The position numbers and the translations under genes were made by a program. The notes under the pieces are model-generated. The model made no database searches. It saw only the letters and a program-made list of their open reading frames with translations, and was not told the DNA's origin. A DNA stretch of 64,000 bases from Xanthomonas cassavae CFBP 4642 (GTDB taxonomy: Bacteria > Pseudomonadota > Gammaproteobacteria > Xanthomonadales > Xanthomonadaceae): positions 1,313,377 through 1,377,376 of the forward strand of contig NZ_CM002139.1 in the NCBI RefSeq assembly GCF_000454545.1. Reading direction: 5' to 3'. Shown here piece by piece: positions 29,625-39,459 of this stretch (within the stretch, counting starts at the first letter, position 1; every line of letters begins with the position of its first letter).

Positions 29625-30707
29625 ATGCCGAAGCTCGATCGATATCTGCTTAGCGATTTCACCCAGAGCTTCCTGGCCACCTTGATCGTGCTGCTGGTCG
29701 TCAGCGTCGGCGGTGTCCTGGTGGATATCCTCGGCAATATCGCCGACGGCCGCATTCCGGCGCGCTTGCTGCTGTCGCAGGTGGGGCTGCAATTCGTCGC
29801 CTATCTGCCGATCATCCTGCCACTGGCGCTGATGCTGGGCCTGCTATTGGCGCTGGCAAGGCTGTACCGCGATTCAGAAATGGCCGTCATTACCGCCATT
29901 GGTGTGGGCCCCAGGCGCATGCTGCGGCCCATGCTGATGCTGGTGGTGCCGGTGGTCGTGATCATCGGGCTGTGCTCGCTGTGGCTGGGCCCCTGGGCCA
30001 GCCGTACCGCCGAAACCATGCTGGAAGACGCCAACCGCAGTGTGCTGATGGCCGGGCTGGAGTCGGGCAAGTTCACCCCGCTCTCCGGCGGTGGCGTGGT
30101 CTACCTGACCACCATTTCCGCCGACGGCAAGGGCCTGGGCAAGGTGTTCCTGCAGCGGCAGAAGGACGACCGCCTCGACGTGGTCACCGCCCAGCGCGGC
30201 GCGATGTTCTTCGAAGGCAAGACCGACCGCTACCTGCGCCTGGAGGATGGCTACCGCATCGAAGGCCCGGCGGCCGGTGCCACCCTGGACTACCGCCTGA
30301 TGAAGTTCGCCAGCAACGATGTGGCCTTGCCTGACCGCACCCGGGTGCATGACGCCAACGACCCGGAAGTGATGTGGACTACGCAGCTGCTCTCCGATGA
30401 ACGCCCGGCCGCACGCGCGCAGCTGCATGAACGGCTGGCACCGCCGCTGCTGGCGCTGGCCTTCGCCTTGCTGACCCTGCCGCTGTCGCGCAGTGCGCCG
30501 CGGCAGCAGCGCTACGGCCGGATCATGCTGGCCTTCCTGGCCTACATGGTGGGCACCAATCTGATGATTGTCGGTACCCAGTGGATCGCCAACGGCAAGA
30601 CTCCGGCTGCGCTGGGCCTATGGTGGCTGACGCTGCCGCTGCTGGCAGTGGCGGTCTGGGCGTATGCGCGCGATGGCCGCGTGCGCCGTCCGAGGGTGCG
30701 CGCATGA
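29625..30707 (+). CDS. lptF: LPS export permease LptF
   Basis: With LptG this forms the membrane part of the LptB2FG ABC transporter that extracts LPS from the inner membrane. It has 360 residues starting MPKLDRYLLSDFTQSFLATL. Membrane spans occur near 15-38, 60-80, 98-118 and three at the C-terminus (270-350), with a large periplasmic beta-jellyroll between. LPIILPLALMLGLLLALARL and YRDSEMAVITAIGVGPRRML contain the LptB-contacting coupling helix. It is divergent from pepA and overlaps lptG by ATGA, the standard arrangement. Confidence 0.95.
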   Translation: MPKLDRYLLSDFTQSFLATLIVLLVVSVGGVLVDILGNIADGRIPARLLLSQVGLQFVAYLPIILPLALMLGLLLALARLYRDSEMAVITAIGVGPRRMLRPMLMLVVPVVVIIGLCSLWLGPWASRTAETMLEDANRSVLMAGLESGKFTPLSGGGVVYLTTISADGKGLGKVFLQRQKDDRLDVVTAQRGAMFFEGKTDRYLRLEDGYRIEGPAAGATLDYRLMKFASNDVALPDRTRVHDANDPEVMWTTQLLSDERPAARAQLHERLAPPLLALAFALLTLPLSRSAPRQQRYGRIMLAFLAYMVGTNLMIVGTQWIANGKTPAALGLWWLTLPLLAVAVWAYARDGRVRRPRVRA

Positions 30708-31810
30708 GGCTGATGCCGCGGGTGCATGATTGGTACGTCGGCCGTGCGGTGCTGCTCACGGTGTTGCTGACCTGGACGGTGCTGCTGGGGCTGGACCTGG
30801 TGAACGCCTTCGCCAGTGAGGCCAAGAATATCGGCCAGGGCAGCTACACGTTCGGCCATGTCGTGGCCTATGTGGCCTACACGGTGCCGCGCCGGGCCTA
30901 CACCTTGTTTCCCACCGCCGCGGTGATCGGGGCGCTGCTGGGCCTTGGGCAGCTGGCGGCCACATCCGAATTGACCGCACTGCGCGCGCTGGGCGTCTCG
31001 CGCAAGCGCATGTCCGCCTCGGTGGTCGCTGCGATGGCCTTGTTGACCGCCAGCATGGTGATCAGCGGCGAGACCATCGGGCCGTGGGCGCAGAACCAGG
31101 CCGATACGCTCAAGACCAGTGCCCGTTACAACAGCGACATGGCCATGGCGCGCTATTCCGGTCTATGGGCACGCGAGGGCGACACCTTCCTCAATGCGCT
31201 GAGCGGCGAAGAAAAGTTGCTCGACAGCGGCGGCACTGCGCTGGCTCTGCACGATGTACGTCTCTATCACCTTGACGCCGCCGGCAGGATGCAACAGCTG
31301 ACCTACGCGGCCGTTGCCGAGCATCGTGATGGCCGCTGGACGTTGCGCCAAGTGCGCCGCGACACCTTTCAGGAACGCTCGGTACAACGTGAGACCTTCC
31401 CGGAATTGCCCTGGCAATCCCAGCTGAGTCCGGCCGCCCTGGCGGCCGGGCTTGCCAAGCCACGCAACCTATCTGCCCGCGATCTGGAGCAGAGCATCGA
31501 GTACCGTCGCCGCAATGGCCTGGATGCGCGCGACTACGAAGATCAGTACTGGAGCCGCTGGTTCTACCCGCTCAATGTACTGGCGCTGTGCATGGCGGCC
31601 ATTCCGTTCTCGTTCGGTTCGCTGCGTAGCGGCGGCCTGGGTAAGCGCTTGTTCCTGGGCATCCTGTTCGCGCTGGGGTTCTGGCTGCTGCAGCTGTTCT
31701 TCAGCCGCATGGCCGGCGCGCTCAAGCTGGATTACCGCATCGCCTACGCGCTGCCACCGATGGTGATGCTGGGCGTCTCGGCGTGGTTGTTCCGGCGACG
31801 CAGTAGTTGA
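30704..31810 (+). CDS. lptG: LPS export permease LptG
   Basis: This is the second permease subunit of the LPS transporter, 368 residues from the ATG overlapping the lptF stop. It opens MRLMPRVHDWYVGRAVLLTV, with TSELTALRALGVSRKRMSA as coupling helix and the C-terminal YWSRWFYPLNVLALCMAAIPFSFGSLR typical of LptG. The topology is six spans plus a periplasmic jellyroll. The open frame starting at 30581 is inside lptF and not used. Confidence 0.95.
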   Translation: MRLMPRVHDWYVGRAVLLTVLLTWTVLLGLDLVNAFASEAKNIGQGSYTFGHVVAYVAYTVPRRAYTLFPTAAVIGALLGLGQLAATSELTALRALGVSRKRMSASVVAAMALLTASMVISGETIGPWAQNQADTLKTSARYNSDMAMARYSGLWAREGDTFLNALSGEEKLLDSGGTALALHDVRLYHLDAAGRMQQLTYAAVAEHRDGRWTLRQVRRDTFQERSVQRETFPELPWQSQLSPAALAAGLAKPRNLSARDLEQSIEYRRRNGLDARDYEDQYWSRWFYPLNVLALCMAAIPFSFGSLRSGGLGKRLFLGILFALGFWLLQLFFSRMAGALKLDYRIAYALPPMVMLGVSAWLFRRRSS

Positions 31811-32112
31811 TCCATCGGCGGCGTCCGAGTGTGTTCGGCATCGTGCTGTGCGCTGTACCTGATATCCACAGCACTCTGCCTGTGGATCGCTCAGGAGGCC
31901 GGCAGCGACGACAAGGGGCGGTTTGCAATGCTGCAATTGCCCTGACCCCGCAGCTTGCGTTGCTGGACGCGATTGGCGCAGATTCCTGGCTACGCGGGCT
32001 GTCCTGGTCGACGAGTCACCTTGTCTTGGTGCTGCCCTTTTTGGTGGGCTTGTATCTGTTGGGAGGCCTGCTGCAGGCATGCATCGGGCGCCCGTCCCCG
32101 TTCTCTCGCTAG
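31807..32112 (+). CDS. Possible small membrane protein, unrecognised
   Basis: A 101-codon frame starts with TTG inside the lptG stop region. The C-terminal half is hydrophobic (LVLVLPFLVGLYLLGGLLQA), but the N-terminal half is Arg-rich, lacks motifs and contains an 8-bp inverted repeat (31864-31887). It could be a real small membrane protein with a later start or chance. The rest of the 420-base gap up to the RDD gene shows nothing recognisable. Confidence 0.25.
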   Translation: MIHRRRPSVFGIVLCAVPDIHSTLPVDRSGGRQRRQGAVCNAAIALTPQLALLDAIGADSWLRGLSWSTSHLVLVLPFLVGLYLLGGLLQACIGRPSPFSR

Positions 32113-32229
32113 ATGACGCTGGCCAAGCCAGCAGGCGGCGCGCCCGCCTGAGAACGCCACCATGCATGCGATGCGCGTGCCATTTGCGGTCTGCTTGCAG
32201 ATAGCTTGAACGTCTGGTGATCCTCCGGG

Positions 32230-32697
32230 TCAGCGACCTGGCTTGAGTGGCCGCTGCAGCCGTGTTCCGCTCGCGCGGTCATGCCAGGTCAGCCGGTCGC
32301 GGTCCACCCATGCCCACCAGAATCCGGCGCCGGCCAGGGCCAGCGACAGCGTGCCCACCGCATAACGCGTCCAGGCCTGCCGCCAGGTGGGGCGTGGCTC
32401 CTGTAGTCGCAGTCGCCACGGGCGCATGCCCAGGGTCTGCCCGCCGCGCCGCCAGCTGACCGTGGCGTAGAGACCTGCCACCCCCCAGCAGCACAGCCAC
32501 AGCAGCCACTGCCAGGCGCTGAAGGGAGCGATGTTCTGGCGTGCGGGGTGTCCGGCCAGGGTAAATCCCAGCGTGAATCCGGTGGACACCAGCATCCAGA
32601 GCGCCAGCGCTGGCCAGAGGTCGTAACACAGGGCGAGGATCCGCCAGCCCAGCAGGGCAGGTGAGCGTGCTGCGCGGGGAGCGGGAATGGACGTCAT
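32230..32697 (-). CDS. RDD-family membrane protein
   Basis: This 155-residue inner-membrane protein belongs to the RDD family, named for Arg-Asp-Asp residues. The family pattern is visible in LGWRILALCYDLWPALALWM (span 1), GQTLGMRPWRLRLQ and the C-terminal VDRDRLTWHDRASGTRL. The function of this family is not settled; some members are linked to ion transport. I took the ATG at 32697 because upstream residues are Arg-rich and non-conserved. It is divergent from xerD across 163 bases. Confidence 0.8.
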   Translation of the reverse strand: MTSIPAPRAARSPALLGWRILALCYDLWPALALWMLVSTGFTLGFTLAGHPARQNIAPFSAWQWLLWLCCWGVAGLYATVSWRRGGQTLGMRPWRLRLQEPRPTWRQAWTRYAVGTLSLALAGAGFWWAWVDRDRLTWHDRASGTRLQRPLKPGR

Positions 32698-32860
32698 GCC
32701 AGGAGCATAGCCGGCGCCAAGGCTACGGCAACGCCGCGCTGCGGTAGCGCGCTGCAGGCGTTGGTGTGGTGTGCCTGAGCGGTGGCGAGCCAGCTTGGCG
32801 TCGCGTTGCCGGGCACGCCTGGCCTCGCGCATGCCGCCGGCCACGTTCTATGCTGTGGCG

Positions 32861-33832
32861 ATGTCTGCCAGCAGCCCCACCGAACGTCGACAACTCGCCC
32901 GGCAACTGCCGCCCTTGCAGGCGGCCGATGCGGCGGCCATCGAGCGTTTCCTGGACCGTTTCTGGGCCGAAAACGGCGTGGCGCGACAGACGCTGGAGAG
33001 CTACCGGCGCGATCTGGAAGGGCTGGCGCGTTGGCGCGATGGTGCGGGCGGTGGCCTGTCAGGGATGCAGCGTCCGGCCTTGTTCGACTACCTGCGCTGG
33101 CGCACCGAGGCGCGTTATTGCCCGCGCAGCAATGCCCGGCTGTTATCCACCTTGCGCGCCTTCTATGGGCGGTTGCTGCGCGATGGCGTGCGCAGCGACG
33201 ATCCCACCGTTTTGCTGGACCCTCCGCGCCTGCCACGCTCGCTGCCCAAGGCGCTGACCGAAACCCAGATCGATGCCTTGCTGGCGGCACCGGATGTGCA
33301 GACGCCGCTGGGGCTGCGCGACCGCGCCATGCTTGAATTGATGTATGCGGCCGGGTTGCGCGTGAGTGAACTGGTCAATTTGCCGGCGGTGGGGGTCAAC
33401 CTGCGGCAGGGCGTCCTGCGCGTCACCGGCAAGGGCAGCAAGGAACGTCTGGTACCACTGGGCGAGGAGTCCCAGCACTGGCTGGAGCGCTATCTGCGCG
33501 AGGCGCGCCCGCTGCTTGCCGGCAACAAGGCGGTACCCGCGGCGGATGGGCAGGTGCCATTGTTCATCGACGCGGCGCGCCAGCCGCCCAGCCGTCAGCA
33601 GTTCTGGGCGCTGGTCAAGCGCCACGCGGCGCTGGCCGGCATCGATCCGGCCACGGTCAGCCCGCATGGCCTTCGCCACAGCTTCGCCACCCATCTGCTC
33701 AATCACGGCGCCGACCTGCGCGCGCTGCAGATGCTGCTGGGCCACAGCTCCCTCTCGACCACCCAGATCTACACGCTGGTGGCGCGTCAGCACCTGCAGA
33801 CGCTGCATGCCCGGCATCATCCGCGCGGCTGA
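32861..33832 (+). CDS. xerD: Site-specific tyrosine recombinase XerD
   Basis: With XerC this resolves chromosome dimers at dif. It has 323 residues from the ATG at 32861. The N-terminal SAM-like domain contains [20 protein letters not shown]; the catalytic domain carries R167 ([13 protein letters not shown]), Lys in [14 protein letters not shown]269-x-x-R272 ([15 protein letters not shown]), His in [14 protein letters not shown] and nucleophile Tyr303. It ends LHARHHPRG, the C-terminal helix that contacts XerC. The length is slightly greater than E. coli XerD owing to the N-terminus. A longer frame from 32771 adds non-conserved residues. Confidence 0.95.
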   Translation: MSASSPTERRQLARQLPPLQAADAAAIERFLDRFWAENGVARQTLESYRRDLEGLARWRDGAGGGLSGMQRPALFDYLRWRTEARYCPRSNARLLSTLRAFYGRLLRDGVRSDDPTVLLDPPRLPRSLPKALTETQIDALLAAPDVQTPLGLRDRAMLELMYAAGLRVSELVNLPAVGVNLRQGVLRVTGKGSKERLVPLGEESQHWLERYLREARPLLAGNKAVPAADGQVPLFIDAARQPPSRQQFWALVKRHAALAGIDPATVSPHGLRHSFATHLLNHGADLRALQMLLGHSSLSTTQIYTLVARQHLQTLHARHHPRG

Positions 33833-34215
33833 TGGGGCGAACGAGGGAATTCTTGTCGTACAAGATCATGTCCGGGTGAGTCACATGCTCAGCTGTCGGC
33901 AACATTGCGTGGCGCGCAGCGTTGATCGGCCGGAGGCGTCCCGGCCTCGAGCGTGTGGGCATCCGATCGGTGGACTTCGCCACCTGCAAGCCGCTGCGGC
34001 TATCGGAATGTCCTCGCTAGATCTATGCGGCACCGGGGCGTAACGTGCTGATAGCTTGGGGTGGCTCGTCCTGCGGCGCCAGGTCGGCCCACCACTGCGT
34101 GCCCATCAAGTGTCATAAACCGGTCCCTCCGGAAGCGAACAAACTGTCGCGGCCGCTGCCAGGCTTCATCTGCCCTGTGCGAGAATCGGTCGACCCCATT
34201 CCACTGGATGCGTGA
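33833..34215. other. Intergenic gap between xerD and dsbC
   Basis: No gene, RNA or strong hairpin is visible in 383 bases. The last part carries GCGAGAATCGG and presumably the dsbC promoter, but no confident -35/-10 pair. Confidence 0.55.
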
Positions 34216-35019
34216 ATGTATCGTCTTGCCATCGCCGCACTGCTGGGCGCACTCAGCCTCACTGCCTGCGCGCAATCCTCGCAGCCTGCGGCAAGCAATG
34301 CCGGCGCCAAGCCCGCTGCCGCTCCTGCCGCCGCTGCGTCGGGAAATGTCGACCAGCGTGTGGGTAATGCGCTGAAAGCGCTGGATCCGGACTTCAAGCC
34401 GGACTATATCGGCGCCGCGCCGTTCCCCGGGTTCCGCGAAGTGGTGGTCGGCGGGCAGGTGCTGTACGTCAGCGACGACGGCCGCTACCTGATCCAGGCG
34501 CAGCCGTTCGACATCCAGAACAAGCAGTTCGCAGCCAGCCCGGGCCTGCTGGCTTACCGTCGCAAGCAGCTGGAGACGGTGCCCAAGGCCGACCGCATCG
34601 TGTTCGCGCCGGCCAACCCGAAGTACACCGTGACCGTTTTCACCGATGTGGAATGCGGCTATTGCCGCAAGCTGCACAGCGAGATCGGCGAGCTCAACAA
34701 GCAGGGGATCGCGGTCGAATATCTGGCGTTTCCGCGCATGGGCCTGGGCAGCCAGGACCATAAGGAAATGATCGCGGTATGGTGCGCCGCCGACCGCAAG
34801 CAGGCACTGACGGCGGCCAAGTCCGGCCAGCCGGTGGCTTCCAAGGATTGCAAGAACCCGGTATCGATGGAATACACGCTGGGTCAGCGCCTGGGCGTCA
34901 ACGGGACCCCGGCGATCTTTGCCCCCGACGGCACCCAGCTCGGCGGCTACCTGCCGCCGGCGCAGCTGCGTGAAGCGCTGGAAAAGCGCGCCGTCACCAC
35001 GGCGGGCGGCAGCCGCTGA
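34216..35019 (+). CDS. dsbC: Thiol:disulfide interchange protein DsbC-like
   Basis: This is a periplasmic disulfide isomerase, 267 residues. The N-terminus MYRLAIAALLGALSLTACAQ resembles a lipoprotein signal with lipobox LTAC, so it may be membrane-anchored. After an Ala-rich linker come the dimerisation domain (VGNALKALDPDFKPDYIGAA, VLYVSDDGRYLIQ) and the thioredoxin fold with active site C147-GY-C150 (DVECGYCRKLH) and the cis-Pro loop VNGTPAIFAPDG. It probably supports folding of cysteine-containing secreted enzymes before export by the T2SSs. A clear terminator follows. Confidence 0.92.
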   Translation: MYRLAIAALLGALSLTACAQSSQPAASNAGAKPAAAPAAAASGNVDQRVGNALKALDPDFKPDYIGAAPFPGFREVVVGGQVLYVSDDGRYLIQAQPFDIQNKQFAASPGLLAYRRKQLETVPKADRIVFAPANPKYTVTVFTDVECGYCRKLHSEIGELNKQGIAVEYLAFPRMGLGSQDHKEMIAVWCAADRKQALTAAKSGQPVASKDCKNPVSMEYTLGQRLGVNGTPAIFAPDGTQLGGYLPPAQLREALEKRAVTTAGGSR

Positions 35020-35090
35020 GGCCTGCTCGACTCCGATCGTCGCGGCGCCTTGCCGATAGCGTCGTTGCGGTGGTGGTCTGCACAATGACA

Positions 35091-35120
35091 AAGGCCCGGG
35101 TGCCACCGCACCCGGGCCTT
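35091..35120 (+). terminator. Strong hairpin terminator between dsbC and purL
   Basis: AAGGCCCGGGTG (35091-35102) pairs with CACCCGGGCCTT (35109-35120), a perfect 12-bp stem. The tail is ATGCTGTTTCTG, only partly U-rich, yet position and stem suit termination of dsbC. Confidence 0.7.
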
Positions 35121-35264
35121 ATGCTGTTTCTGAGGGTTGGGCGCCAGCTAGCCACGGCCTGCCGCTTCCCGCTTCCCGATTCCGTGCCGCCGCACGCTCG
35201 ACCGACGCCGATCCACCGGCTCCGTTACAATCTGCAGCCCCGTTTCTGACACGGTTCCCCGGAC

Positions 35265-38200
35265 ATGATGGTCCTTGAGGGCGCTTCCGCCCTTTCGCCG
35301 TTCCGCCGCGCTCGGCTCGAAACCCGCCTGCAAACCCTCGTTCCTGCGCTGCGCATCTCCGGCGCCTGGCACGTCTACTTCATTCGCGCCGAGGCAGGGC
35401 AATCGCCCGATCAGGCCACCTTGCAGCGGATCCTGCAGGCCGCCGCAGACCCGGCGCCGCGCGCCGAGGACGCCTCTTCGCGCTACGTCGTGCCGCGCCT
35501 GGGCACGCTGTCGCCGTGGTCGAGCAAGGCCACCGAACTGGTGCGCGGGGCCGGTCAGCCGATCCAGCGCGTGGAGCGCGGTACCCGCATCGATCTGGCC
35601 GGCTGGCCGGAGGACCCTGCCGTGCAAGCCGCGGTGGCCAGGCTGCTGCACGACCCGATGACGCAGTCGCTGCTGGGCTCGACCGCCGCGGGCGAAGCGT
35701 TGTTCAGCGTGCCCGACCCGGGCCAGCTGCAGCGCGTGCCGCTGGACGCGCTGGAACAGGCCAACCGCGACCTGGGACTGGCGCTGGCGCAGGACGAGAT
35801 CGACTACCTGCGCGAACGCTTCGCCGCCCTGGGCCGCGACCCGGCCGATGTCGAGCTGATGATGTTCGCGCAGGCCAACTCCGAGCACTGCCGGCACAAG
35901 ATCTTCAACGCCAGCTGGACCATCGACGGCAAGCCGCAGGAACGCTCGCTGTTCCGCATGATCAAGCACACCCACCAGCAGACCCCGCAGCACACCTTGT
36001 CGGCGTACAGCGACAACGCGGCGGTGGTGGAAGGCGTGCCGGCCGCGCGCTACCGCCCGGACCCGGCCAGCGGGCAATACCGCAGCGAAGCGGTGCTGCC
36101 GTCGGCATTTGCGATCAAGGTGGAAACGCATAACCACCCGACCGCGATCGCGCCGTTTCCCGGCGCGGCCACCGGCGCCGGCGGCGAGATCCGCGACGAA
36201 GGCGCCACCGGTCGCGGCGGCAAGCCCAAGGCCGGCCTGACCGGATTTTCGGTCTCGCATCTGCGCATTCCGACCCTGCCGCAGCCGTGGGAAGCGCCGC
36301 GCGCGCTGAACACGCGCATGGCGCCGGCGCTGGACATCATGCTCGACGGCCCACTCGGCGGTGCCGCGTTCAACAACGAATTCGGCCGCCCGAACCTGCT
36401 CGGGTATTTCCGCAGTTTCGAGCTGGCCGAAGGCCCGGGCCTGACCCGCGGCTACGACAAGCCGATCATGCTGGCCGGCGGCCTGGGCGCGATCGATCGC
36501 AACCAGGTGGAAAAGCTGCGCCTGCAGCCGGGCGATGCGGTGATCGTGCTGGGCGGCCCGGCGATGCTGATCGGCCTGGGTGGCGGTGCGGCCAGTTCGG
36601 TGGCAGCCGGGGACAGTGCCGAAGCGCTGGATTTCGCCAGCGTGCAGCGCGAGAACCCGGAGATGGAACGCCGCTGCCAGGAGGTCATCGACCGCTGCGT
36701 GGCGCTGGGTACCGACAACCCGATCCGCTGGTTCCACGACGTGGGCGCGGGCGGCCTGTCCAACGCCATCCCCGAACTGCTGCACGACTCGGGCGTGGGC
36801 GGCATCATCGACCTGGGCCGCGTGCTCAGCGACGACCCGTCGCTGTCGCCGCTGGAACTGTGGTGCAACGAATCGCAGGAACGCTACGTGCTCGGCGTAC
36901 CGCAGGCACGCCTGGAGGAATTCGCCGCCATCTGCGCCCGCGAGCGCTGCCCGTTCGCCGCCGTCGGCGTGGCGACGGAAGAGGAGCGGTTGGTGGTGGG
37001 GTATGGAGTCTTCGACTCCGGGATTGGAGATTCGGGATTCGAGATTCGCAATGGCGCTCTCTCGGATGCTGAAAGCGCTCCTGCTTCTAACCAATCCCCA
37101 ATCCCGACTCCCGAATCCCAGATCCCAATCGATCTGCCGATGGATGTGCTGTTCGGCAAGGCGCCGAAGATGCATCGCGATGCGGTGCATCCGGCCGCGC
37201 CGCAGTGGCCGGCGCTGCAGACCGCCGGGCTGGACCTGCAGCAGGCCGGGTTGCGCGTGCTGGCGCATCCCACGGTGGCGTCCAAGAGCTTTCTGGTCAC
37301 CATCGGCGACCGCAGCGTGGGCGGGCTGACCGCGCGCGAGCAGATGATCGGGCCGTGGCAGCTGCCGCTGGCCGATTGCGCGATCACCCTGGCCGGGTTC
37401 GAGACCTTCGAAGGCGAGGCGATGTCGATCGGCGAGCGCGCCCCGCTGGCGCTGTTGAACGCTGCCGCCTCGGCGCGCATGGCCGTGGGCGAGGCGATCA
37501 CCAACCTGTGCGCGGCACCGGTGCAGACCCTGGCCAGCATCAAACTCTCGGCCAACTGGATGGCCGCTGCCGGTCATGCCGGCGAAGACGCACTGCTGTA
37601 CGACGCGGTGCGCGCAGTCGGCATGGAACTGTGCCCGGCGCTGGAGCTGAGCATTCCGGTGGGCAAGGACTCGCTGTCGATGCAGGCGCAGTGGGTTGAA
37701 GCCGGGATTCGGGATTCGGCATTCGGGATTGGCGAAACACCGGAGACCTCCGCTGTTGCGAATCCCCAATCTCCAATCTCCAATCCCATCGCTCACAAGA
37801 GCGTTTCGCCGGTCTCGCTGATCATCAGTGCCTTTGCGCCGGTGAGCGATGTCCGCACGCAGCTCACGCCGTTGCTGCGCAATGATGAAGAAAGCGAGCT
37901 GTGGTTGATCGGGCTCGGTGGCGGCAAGCAGCGTCTGGGTGGGTCGGTGCTGGCGCAGGTCTATGCCGACGCTTCGGCGCTGCCGGCATTCGGCGGCGAA
38001 GTACCGGATCTGGACGATGCGCAGCGGCTGCGCAGCTTCTTCGAATTGATCCGCGACGCGCGCGACAGCGGGCTGTTGCTGGCGTATCACGATCGCAGCG
38101 ATGGCGGTGCGTTTGCCGCGTTGTGCGAGATGGCGTTCGCGTCGCGGCAGGGGCTGGATATCACGCTGGATGCGTGGGGCGACGATGCGTTCCGCAGCCT

Positions 38201-39317
38201 GTTCAACGAAGAATTGGGTGCGGTGGTGCAGATCGCCAGCGAAGACCGCGCCGCGTTCGCCGATCTGGTCGAGCGCCACGCATTGACCGAGTGTGCGCAA
38301 CGTATTGCACGCCCTACCGGCACGCCGCGCATCCGCGTGAGCGGGCAGGGCCGGGTGCTGGCCGAATGGCGTTGGGACGCACTGTTCGATGCCTGGTGGT
38401 CGGTCACCCACGCCATGCAGAAGCTGCGCGACAACCCTGACAGCGCCGACGAAGAGCGCGCGCTGGCGCGGGATTTCCAGGCGCCCGGCCTGCGGCCGAA
38501 GCTGGTGTTCAACCCGTCCGAAGACGTGGCTGCGCCCTTCGTGGCCACCGGTGCGCGGCCCAAGGTGGCAATCCTGCGCGAGCAGGGCGTCAACGGGCAG
38601 ATCGAGATGGCCTACAACTTCGAACGCGCCGGCTTCCGTGCGTTCGACGTGCACATGAGCGACCTGATCGCCGGGCGCGTGGATCTGGCGCAGTTCGCCG
38701 GCTTCGCGGCCTGCGGCGGCTTCAGCTACGGCGACGTGCTGGGAGCCGGCCGCGGCTGGGCCACCTCGATCCTGGAGCGTTCGGCCTTGCGCGATGCGTT
38801 CGCCGCGTTCTTTGCGCGCAGCGATACGTTTGCGCTGGGCGTGTGCAATGGCTGCCAGATGCTCAGCCAGCTCAAGGACATCATTCCCGGCGCCGAGCAC
38901 TGGCCGCGCTTTTTGCGCAACCGCAGCGAACAGTTCGAAGCGCGCACTGCGTTGCTAGAAGTGGTGGAGTCGCCGTCGATCTTCCTGCGCGGCATGGCCG
39001 GTTCGCGGATCCCGGTCGCGGTGGCACATGGCGAAGGCCGTGCGGAGTTCGAGACCGCCGTGGACCAGGCGGCTGCACGGGTGGCGCTGCGTTTCATCGA
39101 CGGCAACGGCGCGGTGGCATCGCAGTACCCGCTCAATCCGAACGGCTCGCCGGACGGCGTCACCGGCCTGACCAGTACCGAGGGCCGCGCCACCATCCTG
39201 ATGCCGCATCCCGAGCGCACCCCGCGCACGGTGAACCTGAGTTGGCATCCGGCGGAATGGGGCGAGGAGTCGCCCTGGCTGCGGATGTTCCGCAACGCGC
39301 GCGTCTGGTGCGGTTGA
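35265..39317 (+). CDS. purL: Phosphoribosylformylglycinamidine synthase with two repeat-derived insertions
   Basis: The fourth step of purine biosynthesis converts FGAR to FGAM with glutamine and ATP. The 1350-residue large-form PurL has an N-terminal domain, the FGAM synthetase core ([57 protein letters not shown]) and a C-terminal class I glutaminase with Cys1194 ([14 protein letters not shown]) and [12 protein letters not shown]. Aligned by eye with E. coli PurL (about 1295 residues), it has two extra stretches, residues about 583-621 and 814-842, each translated from a GGGATT/AATCCC palindromic repeat. Flanking residues [15 protein letters not shown] and VGKDSLSMQ are conserved, so the frame is preserved and the enzyme is probably functional. 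Confidence 0.96.
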   Translation: MMVLEGASALSPFRRARLETRLQTLVPALRISGAWHVYFIRAEAGQSPDQATLQRILQAAADPAPRAEDASSRYVVPRLGTLSPWSSKATELVRGAGQPIQRVERGTRIDLAGWPEDPAVQAAVARLLHDPMTQSLLGSTAAGEALFSVPDPGQLQRVPLDALEQANRDLGLALAQDEIDYLRERFAALGRDPADVELMMFAQANSEHCRHKIFNASWTIDGKPQERSLFRMIKHTHQQTPQHTLSAYSDNAAVVEGVPAARYRPDPASGQYRSEAVLPSAFAIKVETHNHPTAIAPFPGAATGAGGEIRDEGATGRGGKPKAGLTGFSVSHLRIPTLPQPWEAPRALNTRMAPALDIMLDGPLGGAAFNNEFGRPNLLGYFRSFELAEGPGLTRGYDKPIMLAGGLGAIDRNQVEKLRLQPGDAVIVLGGPAMLIGLGGGAASSVAAGDSAEALDFASVQRENPEMERRCQEVIDRCVALGTDNPIRWFHDVGAGGLSNAIPELLHDSGVGGIIDLGRVLSDDPSLSPLELWCNESQERYVLGVPQARLEEFAAICARERCPFAAVGVATEEERLVVGYGVFDSGIGDSGFEIRNGALSDAESAPASNQSPIPTPESQIPIDLPMDVLFGKAPKMHRDAVHPAAPQWPALQTAGLDLQQAGLRVLAHPTVASKSFLVTIGDRSVGGLTAREQMIGPWQLPLADCAITLAGFETFEGEAMSIGERAPLALLNAAASARMAVGEAITNLCAAPVQTLASIKLSANWMAAAGHAGEDALLYDAVRAVGMELCPALELSIPVGKDSLSMQAQWVEAGIRDSAFGIGETPETSAVANPQSPISNPIAHKSVSPVSLIISAFAPVSDVRTQLTPLLRNDEESELWLIGLGGGKQRLGGSVLAQVYADASALPAFGGEVPDLDDAQRLRSFFELIRDARDSGLLLAYHDRSDGGAFAALCEMAFASRQGLDITLDAWGDDAFRSLFNEELGAVVQIASEDRAAFADLVERHALTECAQRIARPTGTPRIRVSGQGRVLAEWRWDALFDAWWSVTHAMQKLRDNPDSADEERALARDFQAPGLRPKLVFNPSEDVAAPFVATGARPKVAILREQGVNGQIEMAYNFERAGFRAFDVHMSDLIAGRVDLAQFAGFAACGGFSYGDVLGAGRGWATSILERSALRDAFAAFFARSDTFALGVCNGCQMLSQLKDIIPGAEHWPRFLRNRSEQFEARTALLEVVESPSIFLRGMAGSRIPVAVAHGEGRAEFETAVDQAAARVALRFIDGNGAVASQYPLNPNGSPDGVTGLTSTEGRATILMPHPERTPRTVNLSWHPAEWGEESPWLRMFRNARVWCG
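37017..37129. repeat. Palindromic repeat inserted in frame in purL (copy 1)
   Basis: The left arm has GGGATTGGAGATTCGGGATT and the right arm has CCAATCCCCAATCCCGACTC, with a loop of about 45 bases. It encodes GIGDSGFEI and, after the loop, [13 protein letters not shown]. The related E. coli segment between ATEE and PIDLP is about 14 residues, so about 30 residues are extra. Confidence 0.85.
37702..37788. repeat. Palindromic repeat inserted in frame in purL (copy 2)
   Basis: The left arm has CGGGATTCGGGATTCGG and the right arm has AATCCCCAATCTCCAATCTC. It encodes [10 protein letters not shown] and [10 protein letters not shown], the same reading frame relative to the repeat as copy 1. It lies between [10 protein letters not shown] and [10 protein letters not shown], conserved PurL segments. 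Confidence 0.85.
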
Positions 39318-39459
39318 GCTGGATGCGCAGGGGCCGCATGCGCCGAGTGCGCCATGCGGGGTCCTGCTGGCGGCCGTGTGCAGCGATGCGCATGGCCGTT
39401 TGCGTCTGATGCATGGCATGCACGTGGCGGGAAGCACGCCCGGAACAGTCATAAGGTTT

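Noticed and set aside
35148..38900. A 1250-codon open frame opposite purL
   Set aside because: Compositional shadow of purL, His/Arg/Gln-rich with no domains, and purL is certain.
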